Shown here: positions 52,678 to 61,848 of the stretch, one piece after another
Layout of the letters: every line of letters starts with the position of its first letter
How positions within the stretch are numbered: position 1 is the first letter of the stretch
Source: Prolixibacteraceae bacterium
GTDB taxonomy: Bacteria; Bacteroidota; Bacteroidia; Bacteroidales; Prolixibacteraceae
Direction: 5' to 3'
DNA: 64,000 nt
Assembly: GCA_018648265.1 (NCBI GenBank)
Contig: JABGRN010000004.1
Coordinates: 62,001 to 126,000 of the forward strand
Translations under genes and position numbers: made by a program
The notes under the pieces: generated by a model
Databases searched by the model: none
The model's input: only the letters and a program-made list of their open reading frames with translations
What the model was told of the DNA's origin: nothing

Positions 52678-55065
52678 ATGATACTATACAACTTAAAAAT
52701 AACACTCCGCCGACTGTTTAATGACAAGGCTTTTTCAACAATTAATGTTCTTGGGTTGGTTATCGGGATTGCTTCGTTTTTAATCTTATTTATTTATGTT
52801 TCAAACGAAAAGAGTTTTGATAAACATTTCGATGACCACGAAAATATATATCGGGTAACTTCTGTTCCGGGCGGGCACGATAATGCTCCCTGGGCACGCA
52901 GCTTAGGAATTGTTCATACCGCGTCGGCAACAATCCCCGAGATTGAATTAGCTACACAGTTTACACATTGCGCTGTTGGCGAAATTCAAATTGGAGAAAA
53001 TTCGCTTCAGCAGAATAATGTTTTGTCGGTTGATGAGGCTTTTATACAACTATTTGAGGTCGAAGCAAAAGTGGGTAATCTATCGGAAATTAATAAACCA
53101 AATACAGTTTTTGTTACTGAAGATTTTGCAAAAAAGCATTTTAATGGGGTTAATCCGGTTGGGCAGAACATAAGTATTAATGCCCTTCAATATGTTCGAA
53201 ATGTTGGAGATTACGAAATTCGTGGAATTGTAAAAAACACCCATCCCAAAACGCATTTCAAATACGAATTGCTGTTGTCGCAAAAAGGGGGGTTGCAAGA
53301 GCGATACGAAGCGCAACCCAATAGGAAAACGCAATGGCTTTATAACTATTATAAACTACAGAAAGGAGTTGAACCAAATTTGGTTGCCGAAAAGTTAAAG
53401 TCCTTTTGGGATGCCAGCAGTGTTAAACAAACACGCGGTCCTCAAGAATACAATTTTGCATTGCTGCCCATGGCCGATATTCATTTAAAATCGGATTACC
53501 GTTTCGAGCTACGCGAGAGTTCAAGTAAAATAAATATTGTTTTGTTTATCGTAATCTCGTTTGTAATTCTACTGGTTTCCTTACTGAACTTTACAAACCT
53601 AACCATTGCAAAACTCATAAAACGTTCGAAAGAATTGGGGTTGAAGAAGTCAATTGGGGCGAATCAAGTGCAAATTATTCGACAAGTTCTGGTTGAGGTT
53701 TTATTCTTTTGTGGGCTGGCAGTTGTTTTGTCGTTGCTGGCGGTAGAAGCTGCAAAACCATTTGTAAATCATTTTTTTGAAATTGAATTCAACGTTTATT
53801 ATTCCGAGCCGGTGGTTTATTTAAGCATTATTGCGGTTCTTATAATTTGTTTGGGATTAACAGCCATTTTTGTTTCAGTATTTTTATTGGGTAAAAATTC
53901 AACCATTGAAATTCTTTCTGAACGGAGTAACTATTCAGGTAATTATGTGCTTAAATCGTTGCTTGTAGGACAGGTTGCCATCGTAATCATATTAATGTCG
54001 GGTACTTTTTTGGTTAACAAACAAATTAACTTTGTACTAAATCAACCACTTGGTTTCGACAAAGAAAACGTAGTTGTTCTTCATTCAAAAGACCTTTCTA
54101 AAGACCCGGCTGTATTTACCAGCGAGTTACAAAAACAAAGTATGGTCGCATCGGTAGGAATGACTGCCCAACATTTTGGATACCCATCGCAGAGACTTCC
54201 TTTAGATGGATTGGGAATTGATGGAACAGCAGAATTCGTTTTTGCCAATTACGACTACTTAAAAACCATGAACATTAATTTGATTGAAAACTGGATTAGC
54301 CCATCGGCTGACACGGTTAGAGGAATGGTAATAAACAACCATTTATATAAACGCCTGTTGGAACGCCATGGAACTATGGAGGCTGTAAATGCTTACGGAG
54401 ATTCGGAACCTCTGCAACCGGGAGAGGAACGAATTGGCTTTATCGGTGTTGCCGAAGATTTTAATTACAGCTCGGCACACGAACCCGTTGGCGACTTTGC
54501 TTTTTGGCTCGACGAGTCGAGAAACAGGGCACGTTTTATTCACGTACGTTTAGGCGAAGGAAGTTTACAAGCCGGAATGGATGCCGTTAAAACTACCTGG
54601 CAACAGTATTATCCGAATCAAGAACTAAATTACTTTTTTATCGACGAAAAAATAGCACAACAATACAAAGCGGAAACAATACTCAGCCGCATTCTTTCTG
54701 CTTTTTCTATCATTGGAATTTTAATCAGTGTTATAGGAATTAGCGCTCTGTCACTTTTTATTTCACAGCAACGCACCAAAGAAATCGGCATCCGCAAAGT
54801 AAATGGTGCAAAGGTTTCAGAGATATTGGTTTTACTAAATTTTAACTTTATAAAATGGGTAGTAATCTCGTTTGTAATTGCCACTCCAATTGCCTGGTTT
54901 GCCATGAATAAGTGGCTCGAAAATTTTGCTTACAAAACAGCACTCAATTGGTGGATATTTGCGCTGGCAGGTTTTGTGGCTTTGGGAATTGCACTGTTAA
55001 CCGTGAGTTGGCAGAGTTGGCGCGCAGCAAGTAAAAATCCTGTAGAGGCGTTGAGGTATGAATAG
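52678..55065 (+). CDS. FtsX/MacB-type ABC permease P11
   Basis: 795 residues, the same eight-helix plan as the 24-kb array; helix 1 at about 19-42, first coupling loop KELGLKKSIGANQVQII, second KEIGIRKVNGAKVSEIL. In its tail LLNFNFIKWVVISFVIATPI resembles P12 rather than the array, while KWLENFAYKTALNWWIF and TVSWQSWRAASKNPVEALRYE are array-like. It is placed directly behind the TonB receptor and before the ATPase, so it is the best candidate for a full transporter with it. A pair of inverted palindromic repeats follows. Confidence 0.95.
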   Translation: MILYNLKITLRRLFNDKAFSTINVLGLVIGIASFLILFIYVSNEKSFDKHFDDHENIYRVTSVPGGHDNAPWARSLGIVHTASATIPEIELATQFTHCAVGEIQIGENSLQQNNVLSVDEAFIQLFEVEAKVGNLSEINKPNTVFVTEDFAKKHFNGVNPVGQNISINALQYVRNVGDYEIRGIVKNTHPKTHFKYELLLSQKGGLQERYEAQPNRKTQWLYNYYKLQKGVEPNLVAEKLKSFWDASSVKQTRGPQEYNFALLPMADIHLKSDYRFELRESSSKINIVLFIVISFVILLVSLLNFTNLTIAKLIKRSKELGLKKSIGANQVQIIRQVLVEVLFFCGLAVVLSLLAVEAAKPFVNHFFEIEFNVYYSEPVVYLSIIAVLIICLGLTAIFVSVFLLGKNSTIEILSERSNYSGNYVLKSLLVGQVAIVIILMSGTFLVNKQINFVLNQPLGFDKENVVVLHSKDLSKDPAVFTSELQKQSMVASVGMTAQHFGYPSQRLPLDGLGIDGTAEFVFANYDYLKTMNINLIENWISPSADTVRGMVINNHLYKRLLERHGTMEAVNAYGDSEPLQPGEERIGFIGVAEDFNYSSAHEPVGDFAFWLDESRNRARFIHVRLGEGSLQAGMDAVKTTWQQYYPNQELNYFFIDEKIAQQYKAETILSRILSAFSIIGILISVIGISALSLFISQQRTKEIGIRKVNGAKVSEILVLLNFNFIKWVVISFVIATPIAWFAMNKWLENFAYKTALNWWIFALAGFVALGIALLTVSWQSWRAASKNPVEALRYE

Positions 55066-55075
55066 TGAGGATTTT

Positions 55076-55098
55076 ACCCCAAACCCCTGAAGGGGCTT
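55076..55098 (+). repeat. Palindromic intergenic repeat, inverted orientation
   Basis: ACCCCAAACCCCTGAAGGGG then CTT, 10 bp after the P11 stop. It faces the element at 55149 in inverted orientation, so the two could pair to enclose the 50 bp between them. Confidence 0.8.
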
Positions 55099-55148
55099 TA
55101 AGAAAGATATACTACTAATTAATAAAAATATAAACGAAGCACTTGACA

Positions 55149-55173
55149 AGTCCCCTTTAGGGGATTTAGGGGT
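55149..55173 (+). repeat. Palindromic intergenic repeat (CCCCTTTAGGGG type)
   Basis: AGTCCCCTTTAGGGGATTTA then GGGGT, 39 bp before the ATPase start. Same element as at 8538. It might weaken read-through from P11 to the ATPase. Confidence 0.8.
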
Positions 55174-55212
55174 ACAATGAAATAGACAATTAATTAACAC
55201 TAAAATAGCAAA

Positions 55213-55878
55213 ATGATTCAACTAAAAAAAATCGACAAGTACTACGACGCTAAATTTCAGCGGACATTTGTATTAAAGGGAGTAAACCTTGATATTGAAC
55301 AAGGTGAATTTATTTCAATTATGGGCCCCAGCGGTTCGGGTAAATCAACCCTATTAAATATTATTGGTTTTCTTGATGAACCCAGTCAGGGCGAATACCT
55401 GTTTTTAGGCGACCCTGCCAATAAATTAAAAGAAAAACAAAAAGTACAGTATCATCGCAGCCACATCGGATTTATTTTTCAGGCATTTCATCTTATTGAA
55501 GAATTGAATGTGTATGAAAATATAGAAACACCACTGGTTTACCGTGGGGTAAAAGGCAAAGAACGAAAAGCGCTTGTTGCCGACATGCTCGACCGTTTTA
55601 ATATTGTTGCAAAAAAGGACCTCTTTCCAAGTCAACTTTCGGGCGGGCAGCAGCAGTTGGTTGCAATTGCACGCGCAATTATTGGCAAACCAAAACTGTT
55701 ACTTGCCGATGAACCCACCGGAAACCTACACAGCGAACAGGGCGAAATGATTATGAAACTTTTAAAGAAATTAAATGACGAAGGAATGACCATTATTCAA
55801 GTCACACACTCAAAGGAAAATGCAGAATACGGTGACCGTATTATTACTTTGAAAGACGGTTATGTAAGAGAGAAATAG
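55213..55878 (+). CDS. ABC transporter ATP-binding protein, LolD/MacB type
   Basis: 221 residues. Walker [10 protein letters not shown] (38-46), Q-loop Q90 in FIFQAFHL, signature LSGGQQQ (142-148), Walker B LLLADEPT with D166/E167, and H-loop in [14 protein letters not shown]. It is the cytoplasmic motor for MacB/FtsX-like permeases. It is the only ATPase in a window with twelve permeases; P11 upstream and P12 downstream are its natural partners, and it might also serve P1-P10 (inference). Full length, all catalytic residues present. Confidence 0.96.
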   Translation: MIQLKKIDKYYDAKFQRTFVLKGVNLDIEQGEFISIMGPSGSGKSTLLNIIGFLDEPSQGEYLFLGDPANKLKEKQKVQYHRSHIGFIFQAFHLIEELNVYENIETPLVYRGVKGKERKALVADMLDRFNIVAKKDLFPSQLSGGQQQLVAIARAIIGKPKLLLADEPTGNLHSEQGEMIMKLLKKLNDEGMTIIQVTHSKENAEYGDRIITLKDGYVREK

Positions 55879-55890
55879 AGCCCCTCCCTA

Positions 55891-55907
55891 CCTCCCCCAA
55901 GGGGAGG
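55891..55907 (+). terminator. G/C-rich hairpin after the ATPase gene
   Basis: CCTCCCC and GGGGAGG form a 7-bp stem with CAA loop, 12 bp after the stop codon. Same shape as at 8437-8453. No long T-run follows, so it is a weak terminator or an attenuator before P12. Confidence 0.5.
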
Positions 55908-56035
55908 AGTATGAAACTGGCTATTAGAAAACATATATTGTTTTTAAACCGTGGCTAATGTACGGCGTAAAAAGTATAATGTTATTCTGATTACGGGAAT
56001 TTGATAATTAGAACTGTTTATAATTGTAAAAAATT

Positions 56036-58435
56036 ATGTTACGCTTTCACCTAAAAATGATAAAACGGAATTTCTTAAAAGATAAGAAATTTCTGTTTAA
56101 TAATATTCTGGGATTAACACTGGCTTTTACTGCCATTCTTTTTATTTATTCGTGGATTACCTACGAAAAAAGTTTTGATAAGTTTTACGAAAACTCATCT
56201 CGAATTCACCGGTTTACGGTAGAGTTTGCCGATGCCGGCAGTTCCAGACATTTTGCACGAGTAAATACGAGTTGGATTAAAGAATTCCCCGGGTTTTTTC
56301 CTGAAGTGGAAGAAATGGTTAGGCTCGTACCGGGCAGAAATAGTTCCTTAAAAATTAACAATAATAAGTTTTACAGTCAAGGAGTTTTTAGTACCGATTC
56401 CAATTTTTTCAATGCTTTTAATGTGAAACTTATTCAGGGAAATGCGAATGCGGTTTTGGATGCCCCAAAATGTGCAGTTATCAATCAATCGATTGCTAAA
56501 AAGTATTTTGGCAATGAAAACCCAATCGGGAAACAAATTGATTGGGCGCACCAACAAGTACCCGATTTTAGCACTTTTACGGTAACTGGAATTATGCCCG
56601 ACTTTCCCAAAAACAGTCATTTCCATCCCGAAATTTTATTGTCATTAGACGATCCTTCGCAATTCGCACAATGGAATTATCTGTATTTGCTTTTAAAAGA
56701 GAATACCAAACCGGAAGCGATTCAAGCAAAATTTTCTTCGTTTAAAAACACTTACATCGAGGATGAGAAAAGCAGAGAATCTCTAGTTTTTCATTTGCAA
56801 AATGTGCAGGATATTCATCTTTATTCACACAAAGACCGTGAGATTGAACTCAACGGTGATGTACGTTCTATTACCGTTTTGAGTATAGTTGCTATTGTTC
56901 TTTTGGTGGTAATTACATTAAACTATATTAATTTTCAAATAGCTTCAGTGTTGGAGCGGAATACTTATTTTAATGTCAGTAAAACCTTTGGGGCAAAAAG
57001 GAAGTCTTTTGTTGCACAGCTCGCCTTAGAAAGTGTAATTCTTATTTTCATTTCATCGATAGTTTCACTTGGAATTTACATGTTAGCTCTGCCGGTAGTT
57101 GCGAATTGGCTCAATATAGATTTGATTCTTTCGACACAAACTACACTTGTTATATATTTGTTAGCTCTTTTATTTTTTGTGTTTCTCGGAGTTGGGTGCA
57201 GCATTTACCCGGTTTTTATGTCAAAAATGAACGGTACAATCAGTTCTCTTCGTATTTTTAATTCAGGAAAATCAACAAGCACAGATTTCTCTGTACGAAG
57301 GGTTTTGGTTATACTTCAGTTTGTGGGTGGAATCGGGCTCATAATTGCCACGACGGTAATTATTAAACAAAACCAATACTTGCTTTCAAGCCGTATTGGA
57401 AATGAGCAGGATAACATCATAAACCTGATAAAACTTCCGCGTAAAGCAATTGATAATTACGAAATTCTTAAAACCGAACTTTTAAAATATCCCGAAATAT
57501 TGGATGTGACGGCAACAATGGAAGAGCCAGCCGGTGAAGTAATGGATGCTTTTTCTTATGAACTGGAAGGAATGCCCGAAGAAGATAAAGACAAGGTAAT
57601 TTATGTTTTAACTACCGACGACAATTTTAACCGCTTTTATGGAAATGAAATTGTTGCGGGCGAAGATTTCTCTGAAAATGGGGACAATACAACAAAGTAT
57701 TTGATTAATGAGGCGGGATTAAAGTTCTTTGGTTATACCAACCCAAACGAAATTATTGGCAAACGATTTAAATATAATATTCCCTTGCCCGAGAAATTTT
57801 TTAAGGAAGGTTACATCGCTGGAGTAATCAACGATTTTCATATCTCGACAATGCAAAGCAGCGAAAAGCCAATGTTGTTATACAATCAACCATTTTTTAA
57901 TTATTGCGTGGGAATAAAATACGATCCAAAAAGAACAAGTGATGTACTGGTTACATTACAAAATGCCTGGACTAAAGTAAATCCCGATTTTGCTTTGCAG
58001 CATCATTTTATCGATGATTTATATTTCAAACTCTACAAAAATCAAATTCGCCAAAGCAGGTTTTTAATATTGTTGGCTGTGGTTGTTCTTTTTATTTCAA
58101 GTCTTGGGTTATTTAGTATTGCGGTTTATGGCATTCGCAAACGCACCAAAGAAATTGGAATAAGAAAAGTAAATGGAGCTAAAACCGGAGAAGTGATTGT
58201 TTTACTTAATCAAACATTTGTAAAATGGGTAATTATTTCGTTTGTTATTGCCGCCCCAATTGCTTGGTTTGCTATGAATAAATGGCTGGAGAGTTTTGCT
58301 TATAAAACTGAAATAAGCTGGTGGATATTTGTCGGTGCCGGGTTGTTTATTTTTGCAATTGCTTTGATTACTGTTTCGCAGCAATCATTTAAAGCTGCAA
58401 GGAGAAATCCTGTGGAAGCACTGAGATATGAATAA
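56036..58435 (+). CDS. FtsX/MacB-type ABC permease P12
   Basis: 799 residues. Eight-helix plan; helix 1 at about 21-43. The first coupling loop has lost the family consensus (NTYFNVSKTFGAKRKSF), the second is normal (KEIGIRKVNGAKTGEVI). The tail is the second most divergent after P5 (VGAGLFIFAIALITVSQQSFKAARR), but still ends NPVEALRYE. It follows the ATPase by 157 bp, making receptor-P11-ATPase-P12 a module. Its stop faces the minus-strand DUF4143 gene, 57 bp away. Substrate unknown. Confidence 0.95.
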   Translation: MLRFHLKMIKRNFLKDKKFLFNNILGLTLAFTAILFIYSWITYEKSFDKFYENSSRIHRFTVEFADAGSSRHFARVNTSWIKEFPGFFPEVEEMVRLVPGRNSSLKINNNKFYSQGVFSTDSNFFNAFNVKLIQGNANAVLDAPKCAVINQSIAKKYFGNENPIGKQIDWAHQQVPDFSTFTVTGIMPDFPKNSHFHPEILLSLDDPSQFAQWNYLYLLLKENTKPEAIQAKFSSFKNTYIEDEKSRESLVFHLQNVQDIHLYSHKDREIELNGDVRSITVLSIVAIVLLVVITLNYINFQIASVLERNTYFNVSKTFGAKRKSFVAQLALESVILIFISSIVSLGIYMLALPVVANWLNIDLILSTQTTLVIYLLALLFFVFLGVGCSIYPVFMSKMNGTISSLRIFNSGKSTSTDFSVRRVLVILQFVGGIGLIIATTVIIKQNQYLLSSRIGNEQDNIINLIKLPRKAIDNYEILKTELLKYPEILDVTATMEEPAGEVMDAFSYELEGMPEEDKDKVIYVLTTDDNFNRFYGNEIVAGEDFSENGDNTTKYLINEAGLKFFGYTNPNEIIGKRFKYNIPLPEKFFKEGYIAGVINDFHISTMQSSEKPMLLYNQPFFNYCVGIKYDPKRTSDVLVTLQNAWTKVNPDFALQHHFIDDLYFKLYKNQIRQSRFLILLAVVVLFISSLGLFSIAVYGIRKRTKEIGIRKVNGAKTGEVIVLLNQTFVKWVIISFVIAAPIAWFAMNKWLESFAYKTEISWWIFVGAGLFIFAIALITVSQQSFKAARRNPVEALRYE

Positions 58436-58492
58436 ATATTGAACTAATATTGAATATGTTAGTAATCAAAGTCTGCCCAAAAATCAAATAAA

Positions 58493-59659
58493 TTATAGTT
58501 TAGCCAAATAATTATCAATAAAAGTCTTTAAAGAACAAACCCGCACTTTTTCCTTTATCAAATAATCATCTGAGGACGGAGTAATAATATAATTGACAGG
58601 GGCATCAAGATCTTCAAAAGCCAGATAATTACCTTTACTTAAATGAGGTGAATTGGAATATTTTACTTCAGCGGTAGCTACAACAATTTGCCCTTTGGTA
58701 AATACTAAATCAACTTCGGCACCATTTTGAGTGCGGTAAAAAAAGATATTGTAATTACCTTTTTTAATTGCCATAATCTGATTGAAAACAAATGATTCCC
58801 ACGAACTGCCGATCTTTGGATTTCCCGTTAAACTTTCGAAATCATTTATTCCCAGTAAATAATGCAAAATTCCAGTATCATTCAAAAAAATTTTAGGCGA
58901 TTTTACCAAACGTTTTTTCATATTCCATGAATACGGAAATAACCTCTTTATCAAAAAAGCTTCTTCTAAAAAATCGATATATCGTTTTACTGTTGGGCTT
59001 GTTACACCTAACGATTTTGTTAAACCTGTTACATTCAAAATTTGACCATTTATATGAGCCATCATTGACCAAAGATTGCGAATTACGGTTGGTGAAGCAT
59101 TTAAACCTAACTGTAACAAATCACGATTTAAGTAAGTGCTAATAAAATTGTTTAACCATTTTTCCCGCAAATTATCGTTTGGGGCTTTCAATGCTTCCGG
59201 GAAACCACCTTTTATCCAAAGTTCATTTTGGGAAATTGTTTCTGGAATTTCTTTTAGGTTAAATGGGAACAACTGATGATAAGCAATCCTTCCAGCCAAC
59301 GATTCAGAAGAGTGCCTTATTAATTCGGGGGAGGCAGATCCAAGTAAAAGGAACTGGCCTGCTTCTCGTGTTTGATCGACTAAAGCCCGCAAAAGTGGAT
59401 ATAATTCCTTTTTATGTTGAACTTCATCAATAACTACTAGTTTATCTTTATGATGCGATAAAAATAATTCAGCATCTTGTAGCTTATTCAGATCTGATTG
59501 CAATTCAAGATCGAGATAAAGCGATGGCTTAACGATCTCTTTTATAAGCATTTTAGCTAAAGTTGTTTTACCAACCTGGCGTGGGCCAATAATAGAAACT
59601 ACAGGAAAGAAACGTAATGAATCATTAATTTCATTAATAATATTTCTCCTAATCACCAT
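58493..59659 (-). CDS. AAA ATPase with DUF4143
   Basis: 388 residues. Walker A GPRQVGKTT (25-33), Walker B KLVVIDE (73-79), and a sensor-like LLLGSASPELIRHSSESLAGR, then the C-terminal DUF4143 domain with a winged-helix-like part (LTKSLGVTSPTVKRYIDFLE) and a nuclease-fold-like end (NGAEVDLVFTKGQIVVATAEVKY). This architecture is very frequent in Bacteroidota and often occurs in many copies per genome; its role is unknown, perhaps defence or selfish maintenance. The promoter is surrounded by three related sites (see 59676-59743), so it is probably tightly controlled. Intact. Its start codon is separated from gltX by only 95 bp. Confidence 0.93.
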   Translation of the reverse strand: MVIRRNIINEINDSLRFFPVVSIIGPRQVGKTTLAKMLIKEIVKPSLYLDLELQSDLNKLQDAELFLSHHKDKLVVIDEVQHKKELYPLLRALVDQTREAGQFLLLGSASPELIRHSSESLAGRIAYHQLFPFNLKEIPETISQNELWIKGGFPEALKAPNDNLREKWLNNFISTYLNRDLLQLGLNASPTVIRNLWSMMAHINGQILNVTGLTKSLGVTSPTVKRYIDFLEEAFLIKRLFPYSWNMKKRLVKSPKIFLNDTGILHYLLGINDFESLTGNPKIGSSWESFVFNQIMAIKKGNYNIFFYRTQNGAEVDLVFTKGQIVVATAEVKYSNSPHLSKGNYLAFEDLDAPVNYIITPSSDDYLIKEKVRVCSLKTFIDNYLAKL

Positions 59660-59675
59660 GATGTTGTTTTTAAAT

Positions 59676-59743
59676 TTTCATGGTAAATATACAAATTTAT
59701 CCATGAAAATTTAAAATTCAACTTTAGAATTTCATGGATAAAT
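59676..59743 (-). promoter_or_regulatory. Three repeated sites around the DUF4143 promoter
   Basis: ATTTATCCATGAAA (59695-59708) and TTTCATGGATAAAT (59730-59743) are perfect 14-bp reverse complements; a third site TTTCATGGTAAAT (59676-59688) lacks one base. They flank or overlap the promoter's -7 box and start point, and the distant pair could also form a hairpin ending gltX transcription. Repressor binding or a combined terminator/operator are both possible. Confidence 0.65.
59692..59721 (-). promoter_or_regulatory. Promoter of the DUF4143 gene
   Basis: On the minus strand TTG (59721-59719), 19-bp spacer and TAAATTTG (59699-59692): full match to TTG-N19-21-TAnnTTTG. The start codon is about 32 bp downstream. 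Confidence 0.75.
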
Positions 59744-59754
59744 CAGATAGAAAT

Positions 59755-61287
59755 TTAATTTTGAATGGTCACTGTCGCTATATTTATTCTTGAAATCGTT
59801 TCTTCTTTCCCAAGAATTTCGCAAATCTTAAAAAGATCAGGCCCCATATTTCCGCCAACTAAACTTAAACGGAGTGGATTCATAATTGCTCCAAATCCCC
59901 ACTCTTTTTTATTCATAAAACCAGAAAATGATTCTTTAATTGAATCGGCTTCCCAATTTTCAACTCCACCAAATAAACCGGCAATTTCTGCCAGCTTTTC
60001 AGGGGTATCTTCTTTCCAGCGTTTTTTTATTGTTTTTTCGTCGTACGAATCCGGAGCTTCAAAAAAGTAGCTGCTTTGCTCCCACAGGTCGGAAACAAAC
60101 TCGCAACGTTCTTTAACTTCAGCCACTACATTTTTTATTTTTTCATCCGAGACTTCAATCCCTTTTTCAATTAAAACCGCTTTAAACAAATTAGCTAATT
60201 GTTCAACCGTTTTTTGCTGAAAATAGTGCTTGTTGAACCATTTTGCTTTTTCAGGATCGAACCGCGAGCCCGATTTTACCATTCGTTCCAAATCGAAGGC
60301 TTCGATTAGTTCATCCAGTGAAAAGAACTCCTGTTCCGTGCCAGGATTCCACCCAAGCATTGCAATCAGGTTAATAAAAGCTTCCGGGAAGTAGCCGTCT
60401 TTAAAATAACTACGCGAAGTTTCTCCTGTTTTTGGATCTTTCCAGGGAAGCGGGAAAACCGGGAATCCCATTTTGTCTCCATCTCGTTTACTCAGTTTTC
60501 CTTTTCCTTGAGGTTTTAAAGTTAGCGGAATGTGTGCAAACTTTGGCCTGGTATCTTCCCATCCCAATGCGCGGTATAACAACACATGCAGTGGCATCGA
60601 AGGTAACCACTCTTCGCCACGGATTACATGCGAAATTTCCATTAAATGATCGTCAACAACATTAGCCAAATGGTAAGTTGGCATCCCATCTGATTTGAAA
60701 AGTACTTTATCGTCGAGGCTTTTAGTAGTGTTAAAAGTTACACTCCCGCGAATTAAATCCGTTTCAGTAATATCTTTATCTTCCGGCATTTTAAAGCGGA
60801 TTACATAATTTTCGCCCGCTTCCATTTTTTGTTTTACTACTTCATCTGAAAGGTTCAGCGAATTATTTAGTTTTCCACGGGTTCCTATTCCATAAGAAAA
60901 AGTCTCTTTATTAGCCTCTGCTTCATTTCTGAGTTTTTCAATTTCTTCAGTACTATCAAAAGCTATGTAAGCCCAGCCCAATTCAACAAGCTGATCGGCA
61001 TATTTTTTATAAATTTCTTTTCGCTCGCTCTGACGGTACGGACCAAAATTGCCACCAATTCCGGGACCTTCATCAGGATTAATTCCACACCATTTTAAAC
61101 TTTTAATAATGTACTCCTCTGCCCCTGGCACAAATCGGGCCTGGTCGGTATCTTCAATGCGTAATAAAAAATCGCCACCATGTTTTTTTGCGAACAGGTA
61201 ATTAAACAAAGCTGTTCTAACTCCTCCGATATGCATCGGTCCGGTTGGACTTGGTGCAAAACGTACCCGTACTTTCCTTTTAGTCAT
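59755..61287 (-). CDS. gltX: Glutamate--tRNA ligase
   Basis: 510 residues, normal length for bacterial GluRS. Class I signatures are H19-I-G-G22 in SPTGPMHIGG and K264-L-S-K-R268 (KLSKRDGDKMG); the Glu-binding R-x-A-P-S-P-T-G segment and LRIEDTDQAR follow the family exactly. It charges tRNA-Glu with glutamate in the cytoplasm, using ATP. The helical anticodon-binding half extends from about 330 to the end. It is a housekeeping gene and marks the edge of the accessory region. It has its own -7 box upstream. Confidence 0.98.
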   Translation of the reverse strand: MTKRKVRVRFAPSPTGPMHIGGVRTALFNYLFAKKHGGDFLLRIEDTDQARFVPGAEEYIIKSLKWCGINPDEGPGIGGNFGPYRQSERKEIYKKYADQLVELGWAYIAFDSTEEIEKLRNEAEANKETFSYGIGTRGKLNNSLNLSDEVVKQKMEAGENYVIRFKMPEDKDITETDLIRGSVTFNTTKSLDDKVLFKSDGMPTYHLANVVDDHLMEISHVIRGEEWLPSMPLHVLLYRALGWEDTRPKFAHIPLTLKPQGKGKLSKRDGDKMGFPVFPLPWKDPKTGETSRSYFKDGYFPEAFINLIAMLGWNPGTEQEFFSLDELIEAFDLERMVKSGSRFDPEKAKWFNKHYFQQKTVEQLANLFKAVLIEKGIEVSDEKIKNVVAEVKERCEFVSDLWEQSSYFFEAPDSYDEKTIKKRWKEDTPEKLAEIAGLFGGVENWEADSIKESFSGFMNKKEWGFGAIMNPLRLSLVGGNMGPDLFKICEILGKEETISRINIATVTIQN

Positions 61288-61309
61288 TTGAGCTTTTTTG
61301 AATTTGCTG

Positions 61310-61317
61310 CAAAGATA
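61310..61317 (-). promoter_or_regulatory. gltX: Probable -7 box (TATCTTTG) for gltX
   Basis: Minus-strand TATCTTTG, exact TAnnTTTG match, 22 bp before the gltX start codon. No TTG at the -33 distance. Confidence 0.65.
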
Positions 61318-61365
61318 GAAGAAAATGGGTGATTGAGTGAATGGAAAATTAAGTGAAAAATAATA

Positions 61366-61559
61366 TTATTTTCTGTCTGGTTTTGGAACACTTAATTGTT
61401 TGCAAATTAATTCACATAAATAGTCATCAATTTCTGAGTGCCGGGGTATTACCGTTTTATTGCAATTGCTATGATTTATATATCTATCATGCCTGCCTCC
61501 GTGTTTCACAAATCCACAATTGTTTTATTCAAATATTTAATGAATTTAATACGCTTCAT
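61366..61559 (-). pseudogene. hicA: hicA toxin gene with one-base deletion
   Basis: From ATG 61559 (minus) the frame reads MKRIKFIKYLNK and then hits a stop (TIVDL-stop). One base further it continues NNCGFVKHGGRHDRYINHSN, CNKTVIPRHSEIDDYLCELI and CKQLSVPKPDRK-stop at 61366, which is a clear HicA mRNA-interferase (hydrophobic first helix, G-x-x-H catalytic region, TVPRH-like motif). The deletion is in a run of A (AATAAAACAA, expected one A more). The length, 194 bp, is one short of 65 codons. The gene lies 10 bp after hicB. Either the toxin is dead or a slip restores it. Confidence 0.85.
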
Positions 61560-61569
61560 GTGAACGGAA

Positions 61570-61779
61570 TTATGCAATAACAATTTCTTCCTCTGAAAGC
61601 ATTTCTCCTTTAGGTGAATATCTTTCCCTTAAATCTTCTAAATACATTTCTAATGCGTCTAATATATTTTTACGTAACTCCTGAATATTTTCACCTTGTG
61701 TAAATACTTCTGGTAACTCCTTTAGTTGTCCAACCAGAAAACTATTCTTTCCCTTTTTTATTACTAAAGTTAATTTCAT
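61570..61779 (-). CDS. hicB: HicB family antitoxin
   Basis: 69 residues with the HicB partial RNase-H-like fold: LTLVIKKGKNSFLVGQLKEL, PEVFTQGENIQELRKNILDA and a short tail (LSEEEIVIA). It would bind and inhibit the HicA RNase and usually represses its own operon, but no separate DNA-binding domain is visible in this short form. The order is hicB then hicA, the reverse of the Escherichia coli system. With the toxin frameshifted, the antitoxin now appears to be kept alone. 10 bp separate the two genes. Confidence 0.88.
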   Translation of the reverse strand: MKLTLVIKKGKNSFLVGQLKELPEVFTQGENIQELRKNILDALEMYLEDLRERYSPKGEMLSEEEIVIA

Positions 61780-61848
61780 AATTAAAACTTTTTACAAAAA
61801 TACATAAAACAAATAATTGATATCAACATCTTCGGGATATTTTGAAAG

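Noticed and set aside
50299-58435. Polysaccharide utilisation locus
   Set aside because: There is a TonB receptor but no SusD, glycoside hydrolase or sulfatase gene nearby.
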